The position numbers and the translations under genes were made by a program. DNA of 64,000 nt from Helicobacter sp. 'house sparrow 1'. Its GTDB lineage: Bacteria > Campylobacterota > Campylobacteria > Campylobacterales > Helicobacteraceae. Positions 36,788 to 45,179 of the stretch are shown here, piece by piece. The notes under the pieces are model-generated. The model was not told the origin of the DNA and made no database searches. It saw only the letters and a list, made by a program, of their open reading frames with translations. Where the stretch lies: positions 1-64,000 of the forward strand of contig NZ_FZQY01000005.1 of NCBI RefSeq assembly GCF_900199585.1, in the 5' to 3' direction. Position 1 is the first letter of the stretch. Each line of letters begins with the position of its first letter.

Positions 36788-38137
36788 TCATATAAGAGCC
36801 TCTAATATTTTTTTAATCCAAGCAAAATGTTCATCTTTTATACATCTTACATCAAGAAGAATTTTATCTTTGAATATTCTACTAATTAGTCCTTGCTCTC
36901 TTAAGATCTTATGTAGTTCTTGGGCGCAGATTTTATGATGGTCAAGTAAGATTCCATAAGAATTAAAATCTAAATGAGGCAGACTTCCACCCCCAGCTTT
37001 TGATTGGGTTTTAATTACTTCATAGTTGAAAATATTTAATCCTTGTAAATAATCTTTAAGATTATTTGCTCTTTGCAATAATTCCTGAGGCGATTGATTT
37101 AGCATTTTTAATGTGGGGATAGTATTATAAGTTTCTAATAGATATGCCAATAGTGTTTCTTGAAGTAATATAAGATTGATCTTATCAATTCTCAAAGCCC
37201 TTAGTAGATGATTTTTCTTTAATTGTTCTATCAGTTCCTTTTTTCCAAAAATAATCCCCGCTTGAGGACCTCCTAGTAGCTTATCTCCACTAAAGCTTAC
37301 AAGCGATGGTTTTAGGCTTGCAATCTCCAATAAAGATGGTTCATCACAATCAACCCCACTAATATATCCACTTCCTATATCATAATAATCAATTAGATTG
37401 TTTTGTTTTGCAAGCTGATGGATTTGTTGGTACTCTACACTAGAAACAAAACCAATTTGGCTAAAATTGCTTTGATGCACCTTTAAAATCATTGAAGTAT
37501 TTTCATTAATCGCATCCTGATAATCTCTCAGGTGGGTTTTATTTGTAGTTCCTATCTCGTGCAAAATACCCCCAGATTGTTTAATAACTTCTGGGATTCT
37601 AAAACTACCCCCTATTTCTACAAGTTCACCTCTAGATAAAATCACTTCTTTATCTTTTGCAAATGTATTGATAATAAGCATTACAGCAGCTGCATTATTA
37701 TTGACAACAAGTGCGTCTTGGCAATCAAAAAGTGTGCAAATGATATTTTTAAGATGGTGATAACGCTCTCCCCTCTTTCCTTCTATGAGGTCATACTCAA
37801 GATTGTTGTACTCACTTAAAAGAGGTATTATTTTTGCAAGCATATCTTGAGAAAAAATACTGCGACCAAGATTTGTTTGTATGACCACACCAGATGCATT
37901 AATGAGTGGTTTTATGGTTGGAGATATAAGTTCTAAATATTTTGTTTTAATTTGTTCTATGACTTGTTCTGTGTCTAGTGGTTGTAAAATTTTTTGTTCT
38001 AAAATATCATTTCGCAGGCCTTGGATAATATTTTGAGCTACTTTTTTAAGCAAGGTTTTGTTAAAACCATCAAAAGCGGGATGAGTGAGTATTTTATCTA
38101 TTTTTGGTAGCGAAGAGAGTAGGTTTTGTGTGCACAT
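36788..38137 (-). CDS. selA: L-seryl-tRNA(Sec) selenium transferase SelA
   Basis: A PLP-dependent decameric enzyme converting Ser-tRNA(Sec) to Sec-tRNA(Sec) with selenophosphate. The PLP lysine lies in VSFSGDKLLGGPQAGIIFG. Other family blocks are NASGVVIQTNLGRS, LVVNNNAAAVMLIINTF and GYISGVDCDEPSL. At 449 residues it is full length and shows no disruption. The selC tRNA lies about 345 bases upstream and is transcribed divergently, supporting a working selenocysteine system. selB and selD are not in this window. Confidence 0.96.
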   Translation of the reverse strand: MCTQNLLSSLPKIDKILTHPAFDGFNKTLLKKVAQNIIQGLRNDILEQKILQPLDTEQVIEQIKTKYLELISPTIKPLINASGVVIQTNLGRSIFSQDMLAKIIPLLSEYNNLEYDLIEGKRGERYHHLKNIICTLFDCQDALVVNNNAAAVMLIINTFAKDKEVILSRGELVEIGGSFRIPEVIKQSGGILHEIGTTNKTHLRDYQDAINENTSMILKVHQSNFSQIGFVSSVEYQQIHQLAKQNNLIDYYDIGSGYISGVDCDEPSLLEIASLKPSLVSFSGDKLLGGPQAGIIFGKKELIEQLKKNHLLRALRIDKINLILLQETLLAYLLETYNTIPTLKMLNQSPQELLQRANNLKDYLQGLNIFNYEVIKTQSKAGGGSLPHLDFNSYGILLDHHKICAQELHKILREQGLISRIFKDKILLDVRCIKDEHFAWIKKILEALI

Positions 38138-38438
38138 CTTTTGCCTTTAAGATCATAAAAATAAAGGCTATTTTATGATTTTAAAGTTAAGATATTTTTA
38201 TTTTTAGATAATTTTTAGCTTAGAAAGAGTACAAAAAAGTCTAATAATACCCTTATCTTTTTCAATTTGAGCTAATTTAGACTAAAGTAAAATTCTATAA
38301 ATTTTTTAATTAAGTGGTGTTGAAAAATTAATACTTTTGTGCAAAATTACCTTTATTAAAGGGGGATAGATAAGGCTAGTAGGCTTATAATAGGGATAAA
38401 TTTTACAAAAACTAGTCAAAGTAAAAAGAGTGTATAAT
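38138..38438. other. Divergent selA/selC intergenic region
   Basis: No protein-coding gene is seen in this AT-rich stretch. Besides the palindrome upstream of selA (38152-38179), it contains a TATAAT at 38433-38438 that may serve as an additional -10 for selC. Nothing else could be assigned. Confidence 0.5.
38152..38179. promoter_or_regulatory. Palindrome overlapping the probable selA -10
   Basis: ATCATAAAA (38152-38160) and TTTTATGAT (38171-38179) form a perfect 9-bp inverted repeat just upstream of selA. On the minus strand 38157-38152 reads TATGAT, a good -10 hexamer. The palindrome could be an operator or a leader hairpin. Confidence 0.4.
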
Positions 38439-38467
38439 TTGAATTATGAGAAAAAATTTATTATAAT
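38439..38467 (+). promoter_or_regulatory. Promoter of selC
   Basis: TTGAAT (38439-38444), a 17-base spacer and TATAAT (38462-38467), 15 bases ahead of the tRNA 5' end. This supports active transcription of selC. Confidence 0.65.
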
Positions 38468-38482
38468 ACCCACCACCCTATA

Positions 38483-38580
38483 AGGGGGGCAAGTGTGCTG
38501 GTGTGCACCTTGGGCTTCAAACCCAAAGAATGGCTAGGTGTCTAGCTGTTGAGGAGTTCGATTCTTCTGCCCTCTCGCTA
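38483..38580 (+). tRNA. selC: tRNA-Sec (TCA), selenocysteine tRNA
   Basis: The anticodon loop CTTCAAA gives TCA, which reads UGA. Hallmarks of tRNA-Sec are present: a 6-bp D-stem with a 4-base loop (GTGTGC TGGT GTGCAC), an 8-position acceptor (AGGGGGGC with GCCCTCTC), a long variable arm (GGCTAG and CTAGCT) and T-loop TTCGATT. The discriminator is G at 38577. Two oddities are visible: acceptor position 1 is A opposite C, and the genome encodes CTA rather than CCA after the discriminator, so the tail must be added or repaired by the CCA-adding enzyme. Confidence 0.92.
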
Positions 38581-38583
38581 AAC

Positions 38584-39534
38584 TTATAGCTTAGATTTTA
38601 TACTCTGGATTGCCTCATAGCCTTGATTGATTCCAACTGCAATAGAAGCGCCATTCTTTGAAAGAATATCTCCAGCGACAAATATATTTTTAACTGAACT
38701 CTCTAAATTGTTTGTAAGAGGAATGCCTGCATCATCAAGCTCTAAACCACATTTTTTTAAGAAATCAATAGGAGCGGCACCACCAATTGCATAAACAATC
38801 TTATCGAATGTTTCGGAGCTACCATCATCAAAAAATACTTGAGGTTTTGATTGATTATCTTCAAGTTTTTCTATATTAATACCCAATTTTGTTTTTAATT
38901 GGTTTTGCATCGCTTGCTTAAGATTCTCTGCATTGATTTCATTGATTCTTGCAAATTCTTTGCGTCTATAATTGAGTGTTGTGTCAGTGATTTCAGTAAG
39001 ATATGTTGCATATTCTACTGCTGAATTTCCTCCTCCAACTACAAGAACTTTTTCTCCTGCTTGGATGGTGTTGATATTATAAGCCACCTTTTTTAGCAAA
39101 GTTGGAGGAATTTTATAATCTGGCTTATTTGGTTGCCCCATTTTGCCTATAGCAATTACAACGAATTTGGATTGAAAAACTTCATTATTTGTAGTATGGA
39201 TCTCAAAAATACCATCTACCTGAGTAATTTTTTCAATATCTGTGCCATACTTTGGATTGAGATCATATTTTTCAATGAGATGATCAAATAACTCAAGAGT
39301 GCTTTCTTTGCTTCCATCGCTAAAAGATATATTGCCCTTAAGATCTGTGACATGCCCTTTGTAGTCTTTATCTACACGCTTGCCATCTTTATAAAATTTT
39401 CTTATTGTATTTGAGTGTTCTTGTGTTTTTTCAAATAAAATAATTTCAGAGATACCTGCTATTTTAGCTTCTGCAGCAGCGCTAATTCCTGCAGGTCCAG
39501 CCCCTATAATTGCAATATCATAAACTTTTTTCAT
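38584..39534 (-). CDS. fqrB: FqrB-like NAD(P)H:flavodoxin oxidoreductase
   Basis: A two-dinucleotide-binding flavoprotein of the thioredoxin-reductase fold, but without the redox CxxC. The FAD motif is IIGAGPAGISAAAEA, the NADPH motif VVVGGGNSAVEYATYL (approximate), and the C-terminal FAD block is NIFVAGDILSKNG. Only one cysteine is present, so it cannot reduce thioredoxin in the usual way. The H. pylori and C. jejuni relatives are reported as FqrB, passing electrons between NADPH and flavodoxin fed by pyruvate oxidoreductase. I chose the ATG at 39534, preceded by GGAAAG, over the TTG one codon earlier. It overlaps ccoS by 17 bases. Confidence 0.83.
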   Translation of the reverse strand: MKKVYDIAIIGAGPAGISAAAEAKIAGISEIILFEKTQEHSNTIRKFYKDGKRVDKDYKGHVTDLKGNISFSDGSKESTLELFDHLIEKYDLNPKYGTDIEKITQVDGIFEIHTTNNEVFQSKFVVIAIGKMGQPNKPDYKIPPTLLKKVAYNINTIQAGEKVLVVGGGNSAVEYATYLTEITDTTLNYRRKEFARINEINAENLKQAMQNQLKTKLGINIEKLEDNQSKPQVFFDDGSSETFDKIVYAIGGAAPIDFLKKCGLELDDAGIPLTNNLESSVKNIFVAGDILSKNGASIAVGINQGYEAIQSIKSKL

Positions 39535-39742
39535 CAAATCTTTCCTTTTTTAGTTTTTCCTTTTTTCTTTGTTGTGTTATTGCTTGATTGAGATCCTCAG
39601 GACTATCAAATAAAACTCCTTGCGTGATTTTCTTTTCATCATCAAATTGCCCAGTCTTAAGGCCCCATAAAAAGGCAATACAACCAAACAACCCAATTAA
39701 GATAGATGTAAATAGCATCACAATTAAAAGTGTTGTATTCAT
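39518..39742 (-). CDS. ccoS: Cbb3-type cytochrome oxidase maturation protein CcoS
   Basis: A 74-residue single-span membrane protein (helix about residues 5-27) with the CcoS pattern: N-terminal helix, WGLKTGQFDDEK just after it, then a charged tail. CcoS is needed to insert cofactors into cbb3 oxidase, the usual terminal oxidase in Campylobacterota. The start overlaps the maf stop by 4 bases and the end overlaps fqrB. Confidence 0.88.
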   Translation of the reverse strand: MNTTLLIVMLFTSILIGLFGCIAFLWGLKTGQFDDEKKITQGVLFDSPEDLNQAITQQRKKEKLKKERFDEKSL

Positions 39743-40290
39743 ATTATCTCAAAAAAAGGTAAAAATTTCTCTATACTAAGCCCTCTGGCAGTAGATAAAA
39801 GCCCTTTTCCTTGAATAATGTATTTTTGATGAAATCCTTCTAGCATAATACCTCCAGCCTTATTTTTCCAAAGATTAGATTCTAAATAATGTTCTTTATC
39901 TAAAGAATCAAAAAATTTAAAGCTAAAGCTAGCACAAGAGACATCATAAAGTTCAATCTTACTAGATTTAAAAATCTGCGCAGTGATGATTTTTACCTCA
40001 TTGCCACTTTGATTGGTTAGCATATCTCTAGCTTCTTGTATATTTTTTGGCTTTCTTTGAAGAATATTATTTACACTCACTACGCTATCAGCTACTAGAA
40101 TTGGAAGGTTGGTCCCAAATTTTTGCAAAGCTTTAAAAAATTTTCCTTTGCAGGCTTCAAAAGCAAAGGTCTTGGGACAAGTAGTTTTGATTGTCTCTTC
40201 ATCAAAATCTACGCTTTTTTGCACAAAATCAACACAAAATTCTTCAAGAATTACTTTGCGACTCTGTGAAGATGATGCAAGAATAATCAT
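39739..40290 (-). CDS. maf: Maf-family nucleotide pyrophosphatase
   Basis: A house-cleaning nucleotide pyrophosphatase of 183 residues that removes non-canonical or m-modified NTPs. The N-terminal signature IILASSSQSRKVIL and the catalytic Asp in LPILVADSVVSVN are present, with the QSGNEVKIITAQIF block. The exact substrate within the Maf/YhdE/YceF group cannot be assigned. It overlaps alaS by 4 bases; the maf-alaS pair matches H. pylori from memory. Confidence 0.92.
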   Translation of the reverse strand: MIILASSSQSRKVILEEFCVDFVQKSVDFDEETIKTTCPKTFAFEACKGKFFKALQKFGTNLPILVADSVVSVNNILQRKPKNIQEARDMLTNQSGNEVKIITAQIFKSSKIELYDVSCASFSFKFFDSLDKEHYLESNLWKNKAGGIMLEGFHQKYIIQGKGLLSTARGLSIEKFLPFFEII

Positions 40291-42839
40291 TGGATTTTAT
40301 CTATAATAAATTTTTTTGCAGAGTCTAAGGCTTCTTTGATTTTTGAGGAATCTTTGCCTCCAGCGGTTGCAAAATCCGATCTTCCACCACCATTACCCCC
40401 AAGTATTTGTGCTACAACCTTAACCCATTCATTTGCCTTAATGGTGTTGTTTTTTGTTCCTGCTACAATCTGTAGTTTTTGAGAATCAATCAGTAAAATC
40501 GCAATATTTTCATACTTATTTTTTTGCTCATCAACAATTTGTTTTAAATCACCCCCTTGAAGGCTTTGCACAATAAGAGTGGTTTCATTGATTGTTTGTA
40601 TTTGCAAATCAACTTGTGATTGTTTAAAGGCTAGCTGTTTTTCTAGCTCTTTAATTTTGTCTTTTAGTTTAGTGATTCCTAGTATTGGATCATTATTTTT
40701 TAGCAACTCTTTTGTATGGCTTACTTGTTGGATAAGATTTTTTGTAAAAAGATATGCACTTTCTCCACAAATTGCTTCAATGCGCCTTATGCCATTTGAT
40801 ACCCCTGATTCTTTTATGATAATAAACTCTCCAATAAACCCCGTGTTTTGGATATGAATACCACCGCAAAGTTCGCAAGAATAATCATCAAAACTTACCA
40901 CCCTTACACTATCTTCATATTTTTCTCCAAACAAAGCAATTGCTCCCTTATTTTTAGCATCTTTTAGAGACATATTTTCAATGCTTGCAGGGATATTTTG
41001 CATAATTAATTGATTGACTTCATCTTGAATTTCTTGGATTTCTTCAGTTTGAAGGGGTCTTGGAAAATTAAAATCAAATCTTAGGCGGTTAGCTTCAACC
41101 AAACTTCCAGCTTGTGATACTTGCTCTCCTAGTTTCTTTTTCAAAACAGCGTGCAATAGATGTGTTGCAGAGTGGTGCTTTGCAATTTCTTGGCGCATCC
41201 CATCTACTTTAGCAACAACCTCCTTGCCTATAGAAACAGATTCTAAGGGCTCAATTTGACTAATATTCAATCCAAAATATTTCTTTGTATCTAAGATGTT
41301 GGCAATTTTTTTACCATCAAGAAAAATTTCCCCTTTATCTCCTATAGCCCCACCACTTTCTGGATAAAAAGGTGTTTTATCTAATAAAATAAACCCTTTT
41401 TCTCTAAGGGTCTGTGTCTCTGTAAATGAGGTATCAAATAATGCAAGAATCTTGCTATGAGATTGTGTATTTTCATAACCAATGAAATCATTACCTTTAA
41501 ATTTTTCTAAGATGGTTTTAAAATCTCCTTGAATGGTTGCATCCCCGCTGCCTTTCCAAGAAGCTTTGGCCAGTTCTTTTTGTTTTTGCATATGAAGTTC
41601 AAAGGATTTTAGATCCAATGAAAGATTATTTTCTTTTAGCATATCTTGTGTAAGATCAAGAGGAAAGCCAAAAGTGTCATAAAGCTTAAAGGCAACCTCT
41701 CCACTAAATATAGTGCTATTTTTAGATTTTAAAGTTTCTATCTCTTTTTTAAAGAGTGTAATACCCTGATCAATGGTTTCAAAAAACTTTGCTTCCTCCA
41801 GTTTGCATTGATTAGCAATTATGTCTTTCTTCTCAATAAGATAGGTATAAAAACTTCCCATTTCTTCACATACTTGCATTACAATCTGATATAAGAATGG
41901 TTCCCTCAACCCTAAAAGATAGCCATATCTCACTGCGCGCCTTAAGATTCTACGCAAGACATACCCGCGTCCTTCTTTATCAAAATTCACGCCTTGGGCC
42001 AACAAAAATGCTATTGCCCTAGAATGATCAGCAATAACTCTAAAGCTTGCACCATCCTCATAGTTGTAAACTTTTTTTGTGAGTTGTTCCACTTTTCTTA
42101 TTAAGGGCATAAATAAGGAGGTATCAAAATTACTTTTCTTTTTTTCCAGTAGTGCATAAACTCTCTCAAGACCCATTCCTGTATCAATACTTGGTTTTGG
42201 GAGAGGAGTTAGACTACCATCGCTATGTCTTTCAAATTGCATAAAGACAAGATTCCAAATCTCTAAGAATCTATCCCCATCTCCACCAAAATAATCTTCT
42301 TGGGTATTAAATTCCTCACCTTGATCCACAAAAATTTCACTACAAGGTCCGCATGGACCTGTATCTCCCATCTGCCAAAAATTATCCTTATCTCCCATTC
42401 TTTTAATTCTACTGGGATCAATATGCTTGCTCCATATCTCAAAGGCTTCATCATCATTTTCATGAACAGTAACATATAAGACAGATTTATCAAAACCTAA
42501 TACTTCGGTTACAAATTCCCATGCATAGGCAATGGCATCTTCTTTAAAGTAATCTCCAAAAGAAAAATTACCAAGCATTTCAAAAAGCGTATGATGCCTT
42601 CTTGTGAAGCCAACATTTTCTAAATCATTATGTTTTCCACCAGCCCTTATGCAAAGTTGTGAAGAAGTTGCTCTTGGTATTTGCGGGATGGGTATTTTTC
42701 CAATAAAAATATCTTTAAATTGCACCATTCCAGCATTAGTGAAAAGTAAACTAGCATCTTCAGGAACAAGGGGCATACTCCCATAAACTTGATGACCTTT
42801 TTTTTGAAAAAAATCTAAGAATTTTGAACGAATATCCAT
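40287..42839 (-). CDS. alaS: Alanyl-tRNA synthetase
   Basis: Charges tRNA-Ala, including the tRNA-like part of tmRNA. The class II catalytic domain begins with IRSKFLDFFQKKGHQ. The editing domain carries HHSATHLLHAVL and the zinc ligands CELCGGIH. The C-terminal domain ends with the Gly-rich GGNGGGRSDFATAGG. At 850 residues it is full length. It is first in an operon with maf, ccoS and fqrB. Confidence 0.97.
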   Translation of the reverse strand: MDIRSKFLDFFQKKGHQVYGSMPLVPEDASLLFTNAGMVQFKDIFIGKIPIPQIPRATSSQLCIRAGGKHNDLENVGFTRRHHTLFEMLGNFSFGDYFKEDAIAYAWEFVTEVLGFDKSVLYVTVHENDDEAFEIWSKHIDPSRIKRMGDKDNFWQMGDTGPCGPCSEIFVDQGEEFNTQEDYFGGDGDRFLEIWNLVFMQFERHSDGSLTPLPKPSIDTGMGLERVYALLEKKKSNFDTSLFMPLIRKVEQLTKKVYNYEDGASFRVIADHSRAIAFLLAQGVNFDKEGRGYVLRRILRRAVRYGYLLGLREPFLYQIVMQVCEEMGSFYTYLIEKKDIIANQCKLEEAKFFETIDQGITLFKKEIETLKSKNSTIFSGEVAFKLYDTFGFPLDLTQDMLKENNLSLDLKSFELHMQKQKELAKASWKGSGDATIQGDFKTILEKFKGNDFIGYENTQSHSKILALFDTSFTETQTLREKGFILLDKTPFYPESGGAIGDKGEIFLDGKKIANILDTKKYFGLNISQIEPLESVSIGKEVVAKVDGMRQEIAKHHSATHLLHAVLKKKLGEQVSQAGSLVEANRLRFDFNFPRPLQTEEIQEIQDEVNQLIMQNIPASIENMSLKDAKNKGAIALFGEKYEDSVRVVSFDDYSCELCGGIHIQNTGFIGEFIIIKESGVSNGIRRIEAICGESAYLFTKNLIQQVSHTKELLKNNDPILGITKLKDKIKELEKQLAFKQSQVDLQIQTINETTLIVQSLQGGDLKQIVDEQKNKYENIAILLIDSQKLQIVAGTKNNTIKANEWVKVVAQILGGNGGGRSDFATAGGKDSSKIKEALDSAKKFIIDKIQ

Positions 42840-42933
42840 ATCAAGATCCTTGTAGCATAATTCTTGTCTCTTTAATATATGAAAGTATATCTAAAAGCTC
42901 TTAAAATCCTATTTATCCTTAATGGCTTTATTT

Positions 42934-42942
42934 TGATAGAAT
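42934..42942 (+). promoter_or_regulatory. Extended -10 promoter of nfu
   Basis: TGA followed by TAGAAT (42937-42942) lies 38 bases before the nfu start and resembles the secA extended -10. A strong -35 is not seen. Confidence 0.45.
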
Positions 42943-42979
42943 TGCAACAAGTTTATGACTTAAAGAGGAGGTTAATAAA

Positions 42980-43258
42980 ATGTTTCCTTTTAGTGATGAA
43001 GAGCTTTATGAGCCTGTAGAAAAATCAATACAAAAGGTTCGCCCCATGTTACTTACAGATGGTGGGGATATCACTGTTTTGGGAATTAGAGATGCAAAAG
43101 TTTATGTCAGGTTGGAGGGAGCTTGTCAGGGGTGTTCTAGTGCACATTTAACATTAAAAAATGGTATTGAAAGACAGTTGAGAATGGATATACATCCAGA
43201 TTTGCAAGTAATTGAGGTACCAAAAAATCAAGATTTGGAAAGTATTTTAAAATCCTAG
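42980..43258 (+). CDS. nfu: NifU-like iron-sulfur scaffold (Nfu)
   Basis: A 92-residue protein equivalent to the C-terminal NifU domain. The cluster-binding CxxC is in LEGACQGCSSAHLTLKNG, and the family start LLTDGGDITVLGI is present. It acts as an iron-sulfur carrier or scaffold in the cytoplasm. AGAGGAGG precedes the ATG. It is followed by a small unknown gene and murE, an order I recall from H. pylori. Confidence 0.94.
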   Translation: MFPFSDEELYEPVEKSIQKVRPMLLTDGGDITVLGIRDAKVYVRLEGACQGCSSAHLTLKNGIERQLRMDIHPDLQVIEVPKNQDLESILKS

Positions 43259-43282
43259 GACAAGGATTCTAAGGAGTTATAT

Positions 43283-43882
43283 TTGTCTCTTATTAATCAT
43301 CCAAAAAAACGAGTCCTTATACAAAAAGGTTTTAGGGCATTTGAGGCTGAAGATTATTCTGGTGCAATGAGGTTTTTTTCTGATGCATTGCGCCTAGATG
43401 AAGAGGATTTGGAAGCAAAAATTGGTTTGTTGTTATCAGATATGATTTCAGATTTTCCCAAAGAGGCACAAGGTTTTTATGAGTTGTATAAGGCAATGAT
43501 TTTAAATAACCCAAGGGCAATGCGTAAAAAAATACAACAAGGTATTTTAGATAGTATCCAATCTTTTGATAATGGTATTGAAAAGATTTCAGCAGTTTTA
43601 TGTGAAGATAATAATCAAAAGATTGATGAGATGGATGGTATTTTATATAGTGATTTTAAGGCAATGTGTTTGGAAACTAACTTTAAAGAGGTTTTTGAGA
43701 ATCTAATCTTTAGCACAAAAATTATTTTTACCAAAAAGGAAGATTTTTATGATTTTTTAGAAGTATTGCTTGAAAATAATTTTGTTGATTTTTGTTTGCA
43801 ATACATAGAAAATATGAAAGAAGCAATGTATTATGATCTAAGAATTAAAGATATTTTACAAAGGGCTGTGCAGAAGTTATGA
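43283..43882 (+). CDS. TPR-like protein of unknown function between nfu and murE
   Basis: A 199-residue soluble, mostly helical protein starting with TTG, supported by AAGGAG seven bases upstream. The first 60 residues contain a TPR-like pair (KGFRAFEAEDYSGAMRFFSD and the following helix). The rest is helical with no motif I can name. It overlaps murE by 4 bases. A counterpart occupies the same place in H. pylori as far as I recall. It may mediate protein-protein contacts; no function is proposed. Confidence 0.78.
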   Translation: MSLINHPKKRVLIQKGFRAFEAEDYSGAMRFFSDALRLDEEDLEAKIGLLLSDMISDFPKEAQGFYELYKAMILNNPRAMRKKIQQGILDSIQSFDNGIEKISAVLCEDNNQKIDEMDGILYSDFKAMCLETNFKEVFENLIFSTKIIFTKKEDFYDFLEVLLENNFVDFCLQYIENMKEAMYYDLRIKDILQRAVQKL

Positions 43883-45171
43883 AAATAGATTTTATGATAA
43901 ATTATGAGGGTAGAGAATATCAATATTTAAGTGACAATACAAGGGATGATGCAGAGAATGTTTTATTTGTCGAAACACCAAGAAATAAGGAGTTTGCAGA
44001 GGCTTTTAAAAGATCCAACAGGGCTGTTTTAAATTATAAGGAACTTAAGAAATATTTTTCTTTTCCTTCAAAAATTATAGGTATTACAGGGACAAATGGG
44101 AAAACAACCATTGCCAATCTCATCTATCATATACTTTTAGATAATGGCTATTCTTGTGCAATGATTGGAACCCAAGGGGTGTATTTTAATCATAGGCAGG
44201 TTAAAGCAAAAGGACTTACTACACCAACAATTTTAGAGCTCTATCAAAACTTTGATTTTTTGGCTAAAAATCAATGTGAAGTTGTTGTGATGGAGGTAAG
44301 TTCTCATGCAATTGAACAAGAAAGAATTTATGGGATTGATTTTGATGTAAGAGTTTTGAGTAATATTACAAGTGATCACCTTGATTACCATAAAGATTTG
44401 CGAACCTATAGGGATGTTAAGAATAGTTTTTTTGGCAATCAAGGAAAGAAAGTAATTAATTTGGATGAGAAAAATGCAAAGTTTAATCCATCAAATACAT
44501 TGCTTTATAGTATTTTTTCTCAAGCTGATATTTGGGTAAAAAGATATGATCTAGCAGATGGAATTTCTGCACAGATTGTTTGTGGTGATAGGGAAATAGA
44601 GTTAAAATCTAGACTCTATGGATTGCATAATCTTTATAATATACTTGCAGCAGTAGGGAGTATATGGACATTAAATCTTCTGCCACTAAAAAAAGCTATC
44701 CAAAGTTTGGAAAATTTTAAAGGGGTGAGTGGGCGTATGGAAGTAATCTCTAACCAACCTTTGATTATTGTAGATTTTGCGCATACCCATGATGGAATGG
44801 AGAGAATCTTTCAAAGTTTTCCAAATAGAAATATTGTAGTTTTATTTGGTGCTGGTGGAGATAGAGATAGAAGCAAGCGCCCATTGATGGGTAAGATAGC
44901 AGATCAATATGCCAAAAGAATCTATTTAACAAATGATAATCCAAGGACAGAAGATCCCTTATTGATACTTCAAGATATTTTAGATGGTATTAGTCAAAAA
45001 CAAAAAGTGGTAGTAGAGCTTGATAGAAGAGAAGCTATTAAAAAAGCAATGGATTCCCAAGAGCAAGATGAAATTTTGTTTATCTTGGGAAAAGGTGATG
45101 AAGTAGAGCAGATTTTAAAAGATAAAACCATTCCTTTTGATGATAGGGAAGTAGTAAGAGAGTTTTTATAA
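43879..45171 (+). CDS. murE: UDP-MurNAc-tripeptide synthetase MurE
   Basis: Adds meso-diaminopimelate to UDP-MurNAc-L-Ala-D-Glu. The ATP loop is ITGTNGKTTIANL, the central block VMEVSSHAIEQERI is present, and DNPRTEDP is the motif that selects meso-DAP over lysine. At 430 residues it lacks part of the N-terminal UDP-binding domain found in E. coli (495), a shortening shared by Helicobacter MurE. It ends 8 bases from the convergent fliY. Confidence 0.95.
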   Translation: MKIDFMINYEGREYQYLSDNTRDDAENVLFVETPRNKEFAEAFKRSNRAVLNYKELKKYFSFPSKIIGITGTNGKTTIANLIYHILLDNGYSCAMIGTQGVYFNHRQVKAKGLTTPTILELYQNFDFLAKNQCEVVVMEVSSHAIEQERIYGIDFDVRVLSNITSDHLDYHKDLRTYRDVKNSFFGNQGKKVINLDEKNAKFNPSNTLLYSIFSQADIWVKRYDLADGISAQIVCGDREIELKSRLYGLHNLYNILAAVGSIWTLNLLPLKKAIQSLENFKGVSGRMEVISNQPLIIVDFAHTHDGMERIFQSFPNRNIVVLFGAGGDRDRSKRPLMGKIADQYAKRIYLTNDNPRTEDPLLILQDILDGISQKQKVVVELDRREAIKKAMDSQEQDEILFILGKGDEVEQILKDKTIPFDDREVVREFL

Positions 45172-45179
45172 GTAAGGGC

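Noticed and set aside
38584-39534. Thioredoxin reductase TrxB
   Set aside because: The fold fits, but the redox-active CxxC is missing and only one cysteine is present. The FqrB-type flavodoxin reductase fits better.
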